From Hofstenia miamia (Eukaryota; Xenacoelomorpha; Acoela): a DNA stretch of 64,000 nt. Below the pieces are notes generated by a model. It had not been told where the DNA came from, did no database searches, and worked only from the letters and a program-made list of their open reading frames with translations. Below are positions 24,294 to 35,457 of this stretch, in pieces. The stretch lies in assembly GCA_004352715.1 (NCBI GenBank), contig SCFE01000031.1, positions 261,769-325,768 of the forward strand. Reading direction: 5' to 3'. The first letter of the stretch is position 1, and each line of letters opens with the position of its first letter. The translations under genes and the position numbers were made by a program.

Positions 24294-26370
24294 AAGTCGA
24301 AAAACCAGTCTTGTAATATTGTAATCCAATACATTCTCAAAGTTCTTTCGCATTGGTATTACTGATGGTCCTCTGCAACAGAATATATAATTATTCTGTA
24401 CTAAGGAATTCATTGATTACAAAAAATTGAGTGACTGAAATATATATGAATTAGTACTCAGCTTTAAAAACTACTATAAAGAATTATAAAAATGTATAAG
24501 ATACTTAAATGTCCAATAAAAGTTAGCTAAAAAATACGATTCTATTATCTGAAGGTCTTCAAAGATTATTTTTATAAGTGTTGCAATTGAAGACAGCTGC
24601 ATTCAATAAAATAGGACAGGTTTTAGGAATTCCCCTGCGTTTGGGAGTCTCGCAAAAAATTTCATTTTCATTATATTTCCCTTCACATTTTGTAATTTTT
24701 AGGAGAAATATAGGAATTAAGCTTCGAATAACCTTAAATATTCCCACAAATAATATTACTATGAAATGACTTTTTGAAGTTAAAACTGATTATAAAAATA
24801 TCTGAGTATAGGTGCCATCAAAGTGAATTTAACTAAAAAATTTGAAACATAAAATTATTAATTATTGTTTGAACTAAAATACATAAAGCCCTGTATAAAA
24901 TATTCGTGTACTCAAAGGTTTATCAAATTTGATTCCGCAGATATGTATATGTGGCCAAAAATAATGAATGTCAAATATATATCAGATATACTATGAAAAT
25001 GATATTTAGACGCCAATTTCTTCCTCTAAATCAAAGCAAAGATCAATTGATTATGATGCTTACAAATTAGAAGAAATAAGTGTACGAAAAAATAAATACC
25101 CTATTTATAAAGTAAAAGATTTAAAAAGTGTAAGTACGCGTATTTTTATTTTACAATGTTGTGATAATCTACGTACTCACTTCATTAAAAAGTAGGTAGT
25201 TGAAAACAAAAAGACAAACAGCAACGGGAAGGTAAAACCATTCGAAGAAAGAGAGGAAAACTTACCGCCAAGTTCAGGGACATTTGAATTGCATTCGCCA
25301 TCCATCGATATTCAACTACCAAATGTGATTACATATGAACAGGCGGATTCAAAATATTTGCGTACGTGATGCAAAATTTAATGTTGACAAAATTAGTAAA
25401 TATCTATTTAGCAAAACCAGTAAAAAAGTTAAATAAGGAGAAAAAGAAAGTGAAGAAAAATGTTAAGATTGAAAGTACAGAAGAACTTCGAAAAATTAGA
25501 ATTAACCAACATATAATTGAAACACCAAGCGAACTAGTAGAAAACAAAAGGAGTCAATCATCGGAAACGCAGCTACAGAATGTCAATATTAAATGTGGCC
25601 GACCCGAAAACAAGGCTGCTGAACTATGTGAAGTACTCTACCAATGGATAAAATCGCCAGCACTGGTTATTCGCCTTGAACGTGCTTTTGAAGCAGCAAG
25701 ACAACAAGATCGATCAAATGTACAAGGTATTAGATTAAAATATTCATTTGTAAACGAATATGTTAAAATATATGTTAAACAGAAAATCTATGCATTAATA
25801 GAAGAGACGCATATAACTATAGTGAGAACTAGCAGCAATTTGAATAGGAAAATTAGGTCTATATTTTATCTAAATATGCTAACAAAACTATTTAGGACTA
25901 CCTTCCAACAAGCTTCCATTATTATTTCGAAATCTTGGAGTAATCATTAAAGACAATGCGCTTAACAAAGCATTATTAAGAACGCTCAATCTTCAACATA
26001 AATCTCGAATTACATTCCATGACATTGTACATGCACTGAAAAACTATTCAAGAAATTTAAGTATGTAATATACAACTTAGGAGATTTGAAATATTTTTTT
26101 CAAAAATATATGTATAAGAATCAGAAATAAACATTTTAACGAATTTAAATTCAATAAATATTTTTTGCGGTCTTAGAGATACAAAAATAGAATCTAATTA
26201 ATATGAGTTTAAAATGTGATAATTAACCAGAGTTATTCAATAATTTAGTGCAAAATATGTATTTCATTGTTAAGTTCATGTTTTAATATTCCAATTACAA
26301 TATGTAAACGTATTGAGACACACAACACCTGCAGAACTCAACAATTTCTGTTTATTACAGATTCGAGTTA
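20284..26370 (+). CDS. Unrecognised multi-exon gene with EF-hand-like C-terminus
   Basis: Exons inferred from splice sites and matching phases: 20284-20379, 23783-23839, 23961-24155, 25037-25129, 25196-25361, 25412-25726, 25896-26060, and a short last exon at 26360-26370. The first four junctions are phase 0 and the next three phase 1. Protein about 365 residues: a Ser/Asn-rich N-terminal half, a Lys-rich stretch (KEKKKVKKNVK), a helix-like segment (LVIRLERAFEAARQQD) and a C-terminal part (FRNLGVIIKDNALNKALLR, then KSRITFHDIVHAL) with EF-hand-like rhythm but weak calcium ligands. I do not recognise the family. The phase agreement over seven junctions is strong evidence for a real gene. The last exon, hence the C-terminus, is uncertain, and 5' non-coding exons may exist. 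Confidence 0.72.
20692..22212 (-). mobile_element. LINE family B, 5'-truncated copy with open RT frame
   Basis: Non-LTR retrotransposon (jockey/CR1-like) within intron 1 of the EF-hand-like gene, opposite strand. One frame is open from 22212 to the stop at 20767 (about 481 residues): VTSYRPIAILS, DISKAFDRLPHSILLDKL, VTSGAPQGSV, the catalytic LLYVDDTAIF, then the thumb region and a Cys-containing tail CDCPRCRKT. The 3' UTR ends in TTCAGCGGCTAAATAAAGTC and a (TTA)n tail. No endonuclease domain remains. The intact frame suggests recent insertion. Confidence 0.88.
22213..23782. other. Rest of intron 1 of the EF-hand-like gene
   Basis: At 22872-22910 the string AAATAAAGTCATTGATTATT plus (TTA)n equals the extreme 3' tail of LINE B on the plus strand. 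The minus-strand frame 22880-23170 (RAGYIDVINFKIKSRMIEIR) may be a decayed LINE C-terminus. Otherwise featureless. Confidence 0.4.
23783..23839 (+). CDS. EF-hand-like gene, exon 2
   Basis: Acceptor aatttccag, 19 codons (APPRQQMRLGLNYNKLEKY), donor gtgata. Phase 0 at both ends. Confidence 0.62.
23961..24155 (+). CDS. EF-hand-like gene, exon 3
   Basis: Acceptor atcaatag, 65 codons beginning MPEDNYSMKY and ending VESYKSK, donor gtgaga. Phase 0 at both ends; rich in Ser, Asn and acidic residues. Confidence 0.72.
25037..25129 (+). CDS. EF-hand-like gene, exon 4
   Basis: Acceptor ctaaatcaaag, 31 codons (QRSIDYDAYK ... KVKDLKS), donor gtaagt. Phase 0 at both ends. Confidence 0.66.
25196..25361 (+). 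CDS. EF-hand-like gene, exon 5
   Basis: Acceptor aaaaagtag, 55 codons (VVENKKTNSN ... EQADSKYL) plus one base, donor gtacgt. The next intron is only 50 nt (25362-25411). Confidence 0.72.
25412..25726 (+). CDS. EF-hand-like gene, exon 6
   Basis: Acceptor tatctatttag and donor CAAG|gtatta, phase 1 at both ends. Encodes a basic stretch followed by KAAELCEVLYQWIKSPA and RLERAFEAARQQD, predicted helical. The largest exon of the gene. Confidence 0.75.
25896..26060 (+). CDS. EF-hand-like gene, exon 7
   Basis: Acceptor aactatttag, donor TTTAA|gtatgt, phase 1. Encodes LPSNKLPLLFRNLGVIIKDN and HKSRITFHDIVHALKNYS, a pattern like paired EF-hand helices. Confidence 0.72.
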
Positions 26371-26544
26371 AATATTTTACTAGCAGAACAGCTATTAACA
26401 AATAATGACGCCAATGTCAATTTACTAGTATTTCATTCACGCACACATCGAAGATACATATTTTAAAACTATTTGTTGAAAAAAAATTAGGAATTAAAAT
26501 ATAAGGAGAAGGTGCAGAAATAACCATTACTAGGTGGTAAAAAC

Positions 26545-26588
26545 TATGAAAAATGCAATAAAATACATAAAAAGTCGACAAAAAATGT

Positions 26589-26632
<44 letters not shown>

Positions 26633-26785
26633 CGACAACTTTGCATAATTACCAAATTCGTAACACGCGGTATATATTTAAGCAGGATATCACATAAACT
26701 AGGAAATCATAAAAAATATTTATCTGTTATTAAATTCAGAATATAGAAAATATATTTATGCATCTATACATTTTTAGTTTAAATC
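26545..26785 (+). repeat. CACGCGG-repeat element, diverged fragment
   Basis: Shares GAAAAATGCAATAAAATACAT, then, beyond a (TA)n expansion, CGACAACTTTGCATAATTACCA and AACACGCGGTATATATTTA with the copy at 52.1 kb. Diverged and interrupted. Confidence 0.65.
26591..26624. repeat. (TA)n microsatellite
   Basis: Expanded inside the diverged CACGCGG-repeat fragment. Similar tracts lie at 17406-17427, 24259-24293 and 27347-27386. Confidence 0.95.
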
Positions 26786-27341
26786 AAGTACTGATTTGTA
26801 TATTTCTACATTATATTTAAAAATCAAAGTTATACATATCATGGCCGTATTGCACAAATTTTTTATACATTATGCTTTGTACTAATATAATAGAATAATG
26901 CTCAGAAAAGTGCTATAAATGTTTTCTATAATGCGGATGTATACTATATATAGCTCATGAGCCTCGAGGTATGCAATTGTTACTGAAAATTCAACAACTG
27001 ACTAAAAATTTTCATGCAATAAAATAAAAATATAGAATCGAATTCAATAGTTTCAATCTAAGTATATTTGCAATTGAGAGGACCAAGCTGATGCTATGCT
27101 TAAATTAACCTTGCCAGAACAGCGTTTACAAATAAAAATGTTAACAAATATTTTGATAAACTAAATGTTTTACGTTGTCCCTAAAAACATAAGAAAGTTA
27201 TGGGCAAACTGAAATAAATTCAACAATACTATTTCCGTGAGAGCAGATGACAAGTCACCATCAATTAGAGCACGGTATAGCAACTGTTCAATACGCAGTC
27301 CTCCATTAGCTAAACTTAGCTATAAGAGCGCGTAAACATTT

Positions 27342-27388
<47 letters not shown>

Positions 27389-27404
27389 CTATTGTGATAT
27401 TTAG

Positions 27405-27996
27405 AAATTCAATCACAAAGTGGTTCGATTTTTGTGAGTTCAACGTCAACACTTACTGCAACAGTGGGAGCAAAATTTACATCTACCCTTCCACAAATTA
27501 CAAATTTCGGCTTCAATTTTTACAATGCAAGCTTATTCCTTATTAACAAACTAACACCAATTACGCTTGCTGAAAATAAAACCTATAACACAGGTATTGG
27601 CGGTTTATCAGCTAGTACACATTATATTGTGGAATTCTATTATAATAATGGAACTGATCAAAGTATTTTTGGGGATGTTTACACAGGTATAGTTGTTCGA
27701 AATATATATACATATGTCTAATATATCTATAAGCCTGAAACATCTATATATATGAGTATTTGAACCTAATATTTTATTAATTATTGGTGCCAAAAAAATC
27801 TTTCATTTACTTGGTTATGTAAATTCCGAAATACATTTTTTGGTAAATATAATATGATTTCAAAAATATTTTGATATTCTTAAATACGTTATACCATTAC
27901 CTGCTCATTTTTTGCGTTAGTGATGAAGAAATATTTTCCACAGGTATAACCGAGGTATTTTTGCGTTTGCAAACATTACAAAGTTCTAATAATTAA
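27405..27996 (+). CDS. 3' end of a gene with a fibronectin III-like domain
   Basis: Two exons: 27405-27686 (acceptor gatatttag, donor ACAG|gtatag) and 27944-27996 (acceptor ttttccacag, ending in TAA). The first is a 1-1 phase exon of 94 codons, the usual form for extracellular domains. It reads as a beta-sandwich with FNFYNASLFL, TLAENKTYN and GLSASTHYIVEFYYNNGTDQ, resembling a fibronectin type III or related module, with possible N-glycosylation sites NAS, NKT and NGT. The second adds ITEVFLRLQTLQSSNN and the stop. Upstream exons and signal peptide not found. Probably secreted or membrane-anchored; exact family unknown. Confidence 0.58.
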
Positions 27997-28590
27997 ATCT
28001 TTTTGCAATGTATGAATGTATATTCTGAGATTTAGTAAAAATAGTTAGATTTTATAAATTTTTGAAAACTTCGTAAGTCCATATCACAATTGAAACACTT
28101 GAATGGTAGGTCTAGCAAGCCTACTTTGATCTTCGATATTAAATAAATCACTATGTTCAATACAACGTTGATTTTCCATGCAAATGTTACATCCAGAATT
28201 GAGTTTTCCTGGTAATAGCCTGCTATTTTATACAAATTGAATTTTTCATTATTTGATAACACGCAAATAGTTCTATATCATGAACAAATGCAGCCTGAAA
28301 AATTTCTACATCCTCCATTTGAAGACTATGTGATGATCAAGGCTAATTCTCCAAAGGTGACATTTAAGCATCAAACTGATAATTTTTTTTCAGATTATAA
28401 AATATCAGATTTTACAAGATATAATTAGGAATTATCTACTCATAATAAATTGCGATTAAATTTAATCTGATTGAAATTTACCTAACAAAGCAAATCATTC
28501 TTTGTTAATGAAGTCATCACACAATAAAATTAAAGTGTTCTTATAAGTAAATGCATTCATACAATCTTTAGATTATTTGCCAACTGAATG

Positions 28591-29286
28591 TTAACATTGA
28601 TGAGGATTAACTGGTGTATTTTCTATAATATCGGATGGTCTAATTATTTCTGAATTTAATTTAACTAGAGATAAATAAATTTTAATTGTAATAGATGATA
28701 TTTCGCAGGATCTAACTTTTAATTGATCATCATCTATGCCTGAAACTGTAGTAAATCCATTAAAATTAAGTGATTTAATATCCTCCGATAATAGTACATC
28801 ACTTTGGTGAAATATTTCCATCCAGCTAGTATAAATCTTTTGTTGATACATGATCTTGCCTAGAAGTAATTCGAACATTCTCAAAAATCTGGGAATAAAT
28901 TGGAAATAGCACTCAGTTTTCAGGCAGGCTGAGACAATATCTCACCCATCTGCTGAAGTTGAAGAATGAAGAAATCATCATTAAAATGTTTCGAATACAC
29001 TCCAACATTGGCAGAAAATTTTAAGTTCTCCCTTCGTATATTTCTAATCCATTGATTTTTTGGGAAACTATAAATGGAAAAATATCCATTAGTCTATTTA
29101 ACTTTGTATAGTTTGAGTAGTATTGAGAACAACACAAGGACGTAGCATTATAAACTAATATAGGGGAAAACGGACAGAAAATGATTATTCAAATGCATTT
29201 AAACTAATCTTCCTCATATTTAATTGTTATGTAAACAAACCCCCATACTCACTTTACACTTGCTTCGTGGCAGGCGACTTTACTGG
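28591..29286 (-). CDS. 3' end of an unrecognised spliced gene
   Basis: Three exons by splice sites and phase: 29286-29253 (34 nt), 29067-28946 (122 nt), 28859-28591 (269 nt, with stop). Introns are gtgagt...ttatag (185 nt) and gtgaga...cttctag (86 nt); phases 2 and 1 match. About 140 residues: SKVACHEASV, WIRNIRRENLKFSANVGVYS, FFILQLQQMGKIMYQQKIYT, SWMEIFHQSDVLLSED, and a tail ending ENTPVNPHQC. Soluble and mixed helix/strand in character. I do not recognise the family. Exons 2 and 3 are fairly secure; the 34-nt exon is less so. Confidence 0.55.
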
Positions 29287-30064
29287 CTGAAAGGATTTAT
29301 TATAAAGACAGTTTTGAATTTTACTAAGCAGCGTTCAAAAAATTCATAACATAACCAACAAACAGTTATAGTCATTAATTCCGCTTCCAAAGATTTGAGT
29401 GCATGGTCACGTTAAAAGAAATATCTGCAATATTCCTAAAATGCTGTTCAAAGATATGCACTCATTAACATAAAAAATGTTTCAAGAAATAGTTTCTTGC
29501 ATTTTTTTACTAATAGCAATTGGTTATCCATGGAACTGTTTCCAACTTAAACTTTAAGCTTCTTCCAATACCTTGTTATAAGAATTTTTATAATTATCTT
29601 TATAATTAGAAAAAATATGTTTAGTTCAATAATGGAGTTGCTTTGAAGTATGTGCTTTGTTAACTTTGTTTTCAAGCCCAAAATCAAATCCGCATTCAAT
29701 TAATATACATTGCATTGCATTCTTAGCCGTTCTACGTCGTTTGGGGTTTTTTTGTAACCCCACAGTCCTTAATAACGTTGCTGAAACACAGGAAATTCCG
29801 GAAAAATCAACAAAAACGTGACTTTATATATCAACTTAAGTGCCTAATAATGCTATATAGCAGCAATGTTTAGCAGCTATATTTACAATATTAACTGCAT
29901 TTCTATGATTAGCGTCATATGGGGTAACTTTGTAACCCCAAGGTATTTAGTCTAACAAATATTAAGAACTTCCTCAACTGTTCACAAGCAACATTAGTGA
30001 TTTGAAAGGAGAGTTGCATGTATGCAATCTAATATAAAAAATGATTTGACATAATACAGCATTC
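29287..30064. other. AT-rich spacer with a GGGGT...ACCCC repeat pair
   Basis: Two related segments, near 29717-29770 (TTGGGGTTTTTTTGTAACCC) and 29900-29950 (TGGGGTAACTTTGTAACCCC), form a diverged direct repeat about 187 bp apart. No gene seen. Confidence 0.4.
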
Positions 30065-31045
30065 TTGTATTTGAAAAGACAAAATCCTTTGCATAAGGCT
30101 GTTAAATCAGGGAGACTATTGCTCCCAGAAGACCGGAACAATGGTAATGAGTGCCCTGAAAACTCTGCAAGATACAAATGTGCATGGCCATGCAAGTTCT
30201 TCTTCTATTGCTGTAGCTACTACAATTCCAGAGAAAAGTGTTTGTCGAATTCTTAAAGCATGTGGTATGCAGACATACAAAATTGCCTTGCTTGAAACTA
30301 TCACTGAATCAGACTGTCATTATCATCTCGAAGGCTTGCACCCTGAAAAATTATGTGTGTGGATGGCATTCCACGCAAATTATGTGCTAAAGCCATATTT
30401 CTTCCCCGGTAATGCAAATCAGGATACTTACACCAGTATGCTCCGTGACCATATGTGTTCACAACTAAGACAGAAACGAAAAATGCAGTCCGTATTTTTC
30501 AGCATGACGGTGCACCATCACACTACTCCAAATGAACCAGGGATTTCATGAGCACTCAGTTGCCAGCTGAGCGTGTTATTGGCAGAGGTTTGATCATGCA
30601 TGGCCTCCTAGATAACCTGACTTATGTCCACTTGACATTTATTTGTGGTCTACTTTAAAGTCACGGGTATATCATACATACATTCCAACCCACCTGGATG
30701 ATTTACAATAGAGTATCATACAATAAGTTGATTCACTTAACATTGATGAATTACATCGAGCTGTCCAGAATATGATACCAAGATGTGAACTTACTATTTA
30801 GCACAATGGAGGACTATTTGAACATTTGTTTTAATATATCTGTAATTCCCCTTATTAAAGTTTATTTATTTACATATATTATTGTTATAGCACAATGGAG
30901 GACTATTTGAACATTTGTTTTAATATATCTGTAATTCCCCTTATTAAAGTTTATTTATTTACATATATTATTGTTTGGTTTCATATAAATTAAAAGTTAT
31001 TGCAATTTGGAAAGTCAAGCTACTTTTGACACACCCTGTATATAT
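30065..31045 (+). pseudogene. Tc1/IS630-type transposon remnant
   Basis: Decayed transposase. SVCRILKACGMQTYKIALL (30234-30290) is the end of the DNA-binding region and start of the catalytic region; KLCVWMAFHANYVLKPYFF matches the conserved VW block; and in the next frame QHDGAPSHYSK (about 30500) is the second catalytic Asp block. At least one frameshift and several stops follow. The right end at 31018-31041 carries ACTTTTGACACACCCTGTAT, a typical terminal repeat. No left terminal repeat was found. Confidence 0.78.
30798..30975. repeat. 89-bp perfect tandem duplication
   Basis: The block from GCACAATGGAGGACTATTTG to ACATATATTATTGTT occurs twice, head to tail, with a period of 89 bp, within the 3' part of the Tc1-type remnant. 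Apparently perfect, so recent or an assembly artefact. Confidence 0.85.
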
Positions 31046-31395
31046 AGGGAAATTTAACGAACATAAATACATTTCGAATTTTGATGAATATATAAGTTAT
31101 ATAATACAGAATTATGCTTACTTTGCTCTTCTTCTGATCGTATTCAATTTTAGTATCGAGCGATCTAAACAAAATTAATTAAAAACATAATTACCAAAGA
31201 ATAAAAATTTACAAACAAGTACAAAGCAAAGGACAAGAGAACAAACGTTTAAACTCTTGATTCAAAAGTGAATGATATTCCGGCAAAATGTGGGAATTCC
31301 GAAAATGCGAAGAAGTTTCAAATGAAAAACTAAAAATTAAAAAAAAACTGCAAAACTATTTGATAACTTGATTTCATGTTTTGTAATATGAGGTA

Positions 31396-32778
31396 TTAGG
31401 TTGGTGCATAAGTTCGTAGCGCTCACCTTCGAAGCAGAATATGTATGATTTTCCTACCACAAGAGATCAATTTAATGATTTGAATTAATTGTTTAAATGT
31501 TTCATCGCATTTATTTGGACTAACTTTGAAAATTTGAATTAGATATCTGTGTTTCGCATCTAAAGCAAGATGGCGTGCCAAATCGAAGAAAAAGAAAATT
31601 TCCGACACTTGCTTCTGTATTTTTTCAATCGTCAAGAAAACGCGGCAGAGGCGGCCAGGAATATTCGTGAAGTATACGGAGAAGATGCCATGGGTGACAG
31701 CACAGCGCGTAAATGGTTTTCTCGCTTTAGAGAAGGAAATTTCGATCTTACTGATGCACCACGTTCTGGAAGAACGCCAGACTTTGATGAAGAGCGTTTG
31801 AACTTTCTCATTCACGATAATCCTCATTATTCAACAAGAGAACTGGCCGATATTATGGAATGTGATCATTCAACAGTCGTAAGACATCTGAGTTCCATGG
31901 ACAAAGTTCAAAAATTGGGTGCTTGGGTACCGCATTCTTTAACAGAGAGCAACAAAATTCAACGCGTTGCCATAAGCACTTCTTTGTTCTCACGCTACTG
32001 CTTGGCAGAGCAACAGCACTAATCGTTTTTGTCTCGCATTGTCACAGGGGATGAAAAGTGGTGCGTATATGCGAATTTCAAGCAAAGAAAGCAATGGCTT
32101 AGTCCGGATAAATCTGCAACTCCCAGTGTAAAGGCTGATCTTCATCCGCGCAAAGTCCTACTCTGCATTTGGTGGGACCAGGAGGGCGTCCTGCATTACG
32201 AGCTGCTTCCAGAAATCAGACGATCACTGCTGAAGTTTATTGTCAGCAACTTCAACGACTCAAAAATGCAATCCAAGAAAAACAAACTGGAACGAGGCAT
32301 GTTATACTGCTTCATGACAATGCCAGACCACATGTCGCACCAGCGACAAAACGAGTCATTGAGGAGCTTGGATGGGAGGTTCTTCCACATCCCCCCTACT
32401 CTCCCGACCTCGCTCCCTCAGACTTCCACCTCTTTCGATCGCTCTCAAACAATCTTCGTGGGACCTCCTTCGCCGACAACACAGCTCTTGAAAATTGGAT
32501 CGAGCAATTCTTCGCCTCGAAATCACCAAACTTTTTCAAAAGTGGAATAAGAAAATTGCCAGAGCGTTGGAGTGAAGTGATCGATCGCGGCGGCGATTAC
32601 ATCATTGATTAAAGACTTAAACCTTTGGATAAGTGTTTAAAAGTGTCATAATCATGCTTGTTGTATAATTGCAATAAAATCGAAGTAAGAAATAACACTT
32701 TTTCAGTACAATTATTATATACTACTATTCTCAAATTCGATGTTTTTGAAAACGCTACGAACTTATGCACCAACCCAA
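31396..32778 (+). mobile_element. Nearly complete mariner transposon
   Basis: 1383 bp. The left end TTAGGTTGGTGCATAAGTTC and the right end (32753-32778) are inverted repeats of about 26 bp, flanked by TA on both sides, the mariner target duplication. The terminal sequence resembles the irritans/Hsmar1 group. It carries one transposase pseudogene. Confidence 0.95.
31570..32612 (+). pseudogene. mariner transposase (stop and frameshift)
   Basis: Cut-and-paste transposase of about 345 codons. N-terminal paired HTH: EEKENFRHLLLYFF, AAEAARNIREVYGEDA, ARKWFSRFREGNFDL and the SGRTPDFDEE linker. Catalytic DD34D: TGDEKW (about 32041), HDNARPH, and YSPDLAPSDFHLF with 34 residues between the second and third Asp. 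An in-frame TAA lies near 32020 and a frameshift near 32210, so this copy makes no full protein. All catalytic residues survive, which implies a fairly young insertion. Confidence 0.95.
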
Positions 32779-35457
32779 TAGTAACCAGCGGTATACCAAA
32801 AAAGCCAAAATCGCTAATTGACTCAAAACCGAAAGCGAATAGAGCAAAAGATGAAAATCTAGTGTTGCGGTTCTAAGCAGAAGTAATCGTCTATAAAGTT
32901 GTTTACAAGAAACAATGCGAGTGTCCAGGAGTAAACGGCAAAATGCTTTTCAAGCTGAAGCGTAATTTTGTTTTACTTGATTAATAACTTCATTTAAGCG
33001 TTAAAAAGATAGTTTTCGTGAATAACTTTTTACTAATACATACCAATAGTAAATAGCAGCTAGCTAAAACCGAAATGGAGGTTCTGGAAACCACCGAGCA
33101 TTAGTATGTAATTAAATAAAATATTCACGTCGAGCTGGAAAATGTCAAACAAACGAATTGAATTTCTTTAAAAGAACAATTAAATAAACTAATGAAATGA
33201 AGTGGCCACACACAGTATGCAAATAGTTTTACAGAGAATGCTCTGTTTTATCGCGTGTTCTCAATACGACATCAAACTAGACAACCAATCAAGTTGATGA
33301 CATTTCACTCATGCCTCCGTTTACATTTCAACAAAAGAATTGAGAAATGAGTAAGCGGTCACCGCATTGTTTTCGTTGATCCTTAAAATCAATGTTCTGA
33401 ATAAATATGATATTTTCCAAAATTACCTCAAGTTCTAAAAAAATTCTTTCAATAAATCAATCGATAATTATAACACACATTAAGAAATCAGTAAATGAAT
33501 TGCTGTGGGCAGGAACGGAAATGTTGAATTATAAATAAAACCAGCGAAATAGTTTTCGGGGAATTCAGAAAATTTAAGTTCCCAATTTTTAATTAGGTTA
33601 ATAGACATTATGTGGTTTACAAAATTGACAGATATTCATTTGAAAGGTTGGAAAAATTAATTCCATCATTTTTCAAAAAACCATTTTCACTGATAATGAA
33701 ATAAAAGATTACATTACATTAGAAATAACACCATATGAGAAAATCCATATTTTTCAAGATATGATGATAAAAGAAGTTTACAATGTTAATGCATAAAATT
33801 AAAGTAAGTTTAAATAGTTTGGAGTCATTGTAAGTACTGCTAAAGTAAATATTTGTAAAACGCATTTGAAAACAGTTCAAAGTTCACACATAATTTATTA
33901 GAGGAAGCGAGTCAACAAGCTATATTTAATACCAAAACAAGCAAATGCATCTTTCCTTATCTTAATTGCATTGAAATAAAAACCACTCTGCAAAAATAAC
34001 CTGTTCTGAAAACAAATCAACCATTTGCAATATTTTAGGCAATTATGCATGCAAGTATATAAAGAAACAAATCCTATTGCATAGTTATATCAAATATTTT
34101 ATAGAATTAATCAAGATTTCCTTTTATAATTCCAGACGTTGTAGGTACTTTCTTTATGGAAATTTTGTGCTAGTTCTAAATCCAAATTCTTTGTTCTTTG
34201 AAAGACAACCAAGCGTTTTTCATGTTGTGAATTAAGGCAAGATATTACATGTATACTACCAAAATTACTAGAGTAAACTTGCCCAAGTGAATGCCAGGGC
34301 GACGTCATGATTGTAAAGACGACAAGATTGCTCCAACAGCACAGAGAAAGGATTTCTTGTTGGGTTTTATTTGATAAATGAGATAAAAATCGTTTGGCAA
34401 TAGTGGGATTTCAATTTATACTACTCTAATGCATTTCTTATTAAGCATGACAAAATATATCCAAAACTGGTAAACTAAAAGTCCTTACATTGAAACGGTA
34501 GATGAAGCAAATTAGAGTAAGGCCTTCAAAAAAAAATTTATGAGGTATTTCAAAAACTAATTGCGTTTATACATGTTAAAAAGCGTAAGTCAACATATAA
34601 TATAATTCGGAAAAATAAATAGCAAAATCAAACGCGTATATTTGCAAGCAAATTAATGTGTCACATCAAACAATTACTATTTACGAAGGTCAATAAAAGA
34701 TTAGTAGCTTACAGAGAATTAGATGTGGAACAAGCAATTCAGATTTTTATAAAAGACAAGAATACTGATATAGAAATAGAATTGTGTTTCAAAGAGTGAG
34801 GCCACAAAATTCACAATAACTTTTGAGTTAATAGCGAGATACTGCACAAAGTCAAGATCACTTCAAAAGCAATATATCAGCACGCAGGTACATTAACTTA
34901 ATGGAAATGATAAATCAAAGTTGCTAAGCAGTTAGACTAATGTTGTTAAAAGTACTTCAAAGAACTGATAAGTCAAAATGCCCGACATGTGAGTCTACTA
35001 GACTGAACTATGTTTGAATAGGTTAGTAAAAATGCCGCACACACACACATTAGCCAAGAATTATATCTGTAAAACAATTTCTTTATAACAGATAATTGCT
35101 AAATATGTCCTAAGGCGAATAGAGTAAACATTTTCCAAATAGAAGTCCACATAACAGCCTATATGGCTTAAAAAACTGGTTGTTTTGTTTATTTTACAAT
35201 TATTATCTATTATATATATATATACATTTAATTGCATGCAATATTTTTGTAAAATCTCCGTTGGATATTGATTAATATATTAAAACAAGCCATTTTTTAT
35301 TCAAAACATTGTATTGATATCACAAAAAAATAATACTAAGCACAACTGCATTCCGTTGATAAACAACAGTTTATTGCACCTGATAAATAGAAATGTATAT
35401 TAATGCTTTAAAAAACTCGATAATAATTTTGTTGTGGAACTGAATAAATAAGCAGTG
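32779..35457. other. Mostly AT-rich, non-coding
   Basis: Apart from the possible minus-strand exon at 34111-34355, no gene or repeat family was recognised. A short (TA)n lies at 35210-35224. Confidence 0.45.
34111..34355 (-). CDS. Possible terminal exon, unknown protein
   Basis: Open from a candidate acceptor (acccaacaag) to TGA. Reads LSLCCWSNLVVFTIMTSPWH, then GSIHVISCLNSQHEKRLVVF and a basic end VWNYKRKS. Composition looks coding, with strand-rich blocks, but no partner exon was found and I recognise no family. It could also be an old repeat. Confidence 0.3.

Noticed and set aside
28237-28428. Plus-strand frame VLYHEQMQPEKFLHPPFEDY with acceptor- and donor-like ends and fitting phase
   Set aside because: The fibronectin-like gene already has a good stop at 27996; this could be an alternative exon, but nothing supports it over chance.
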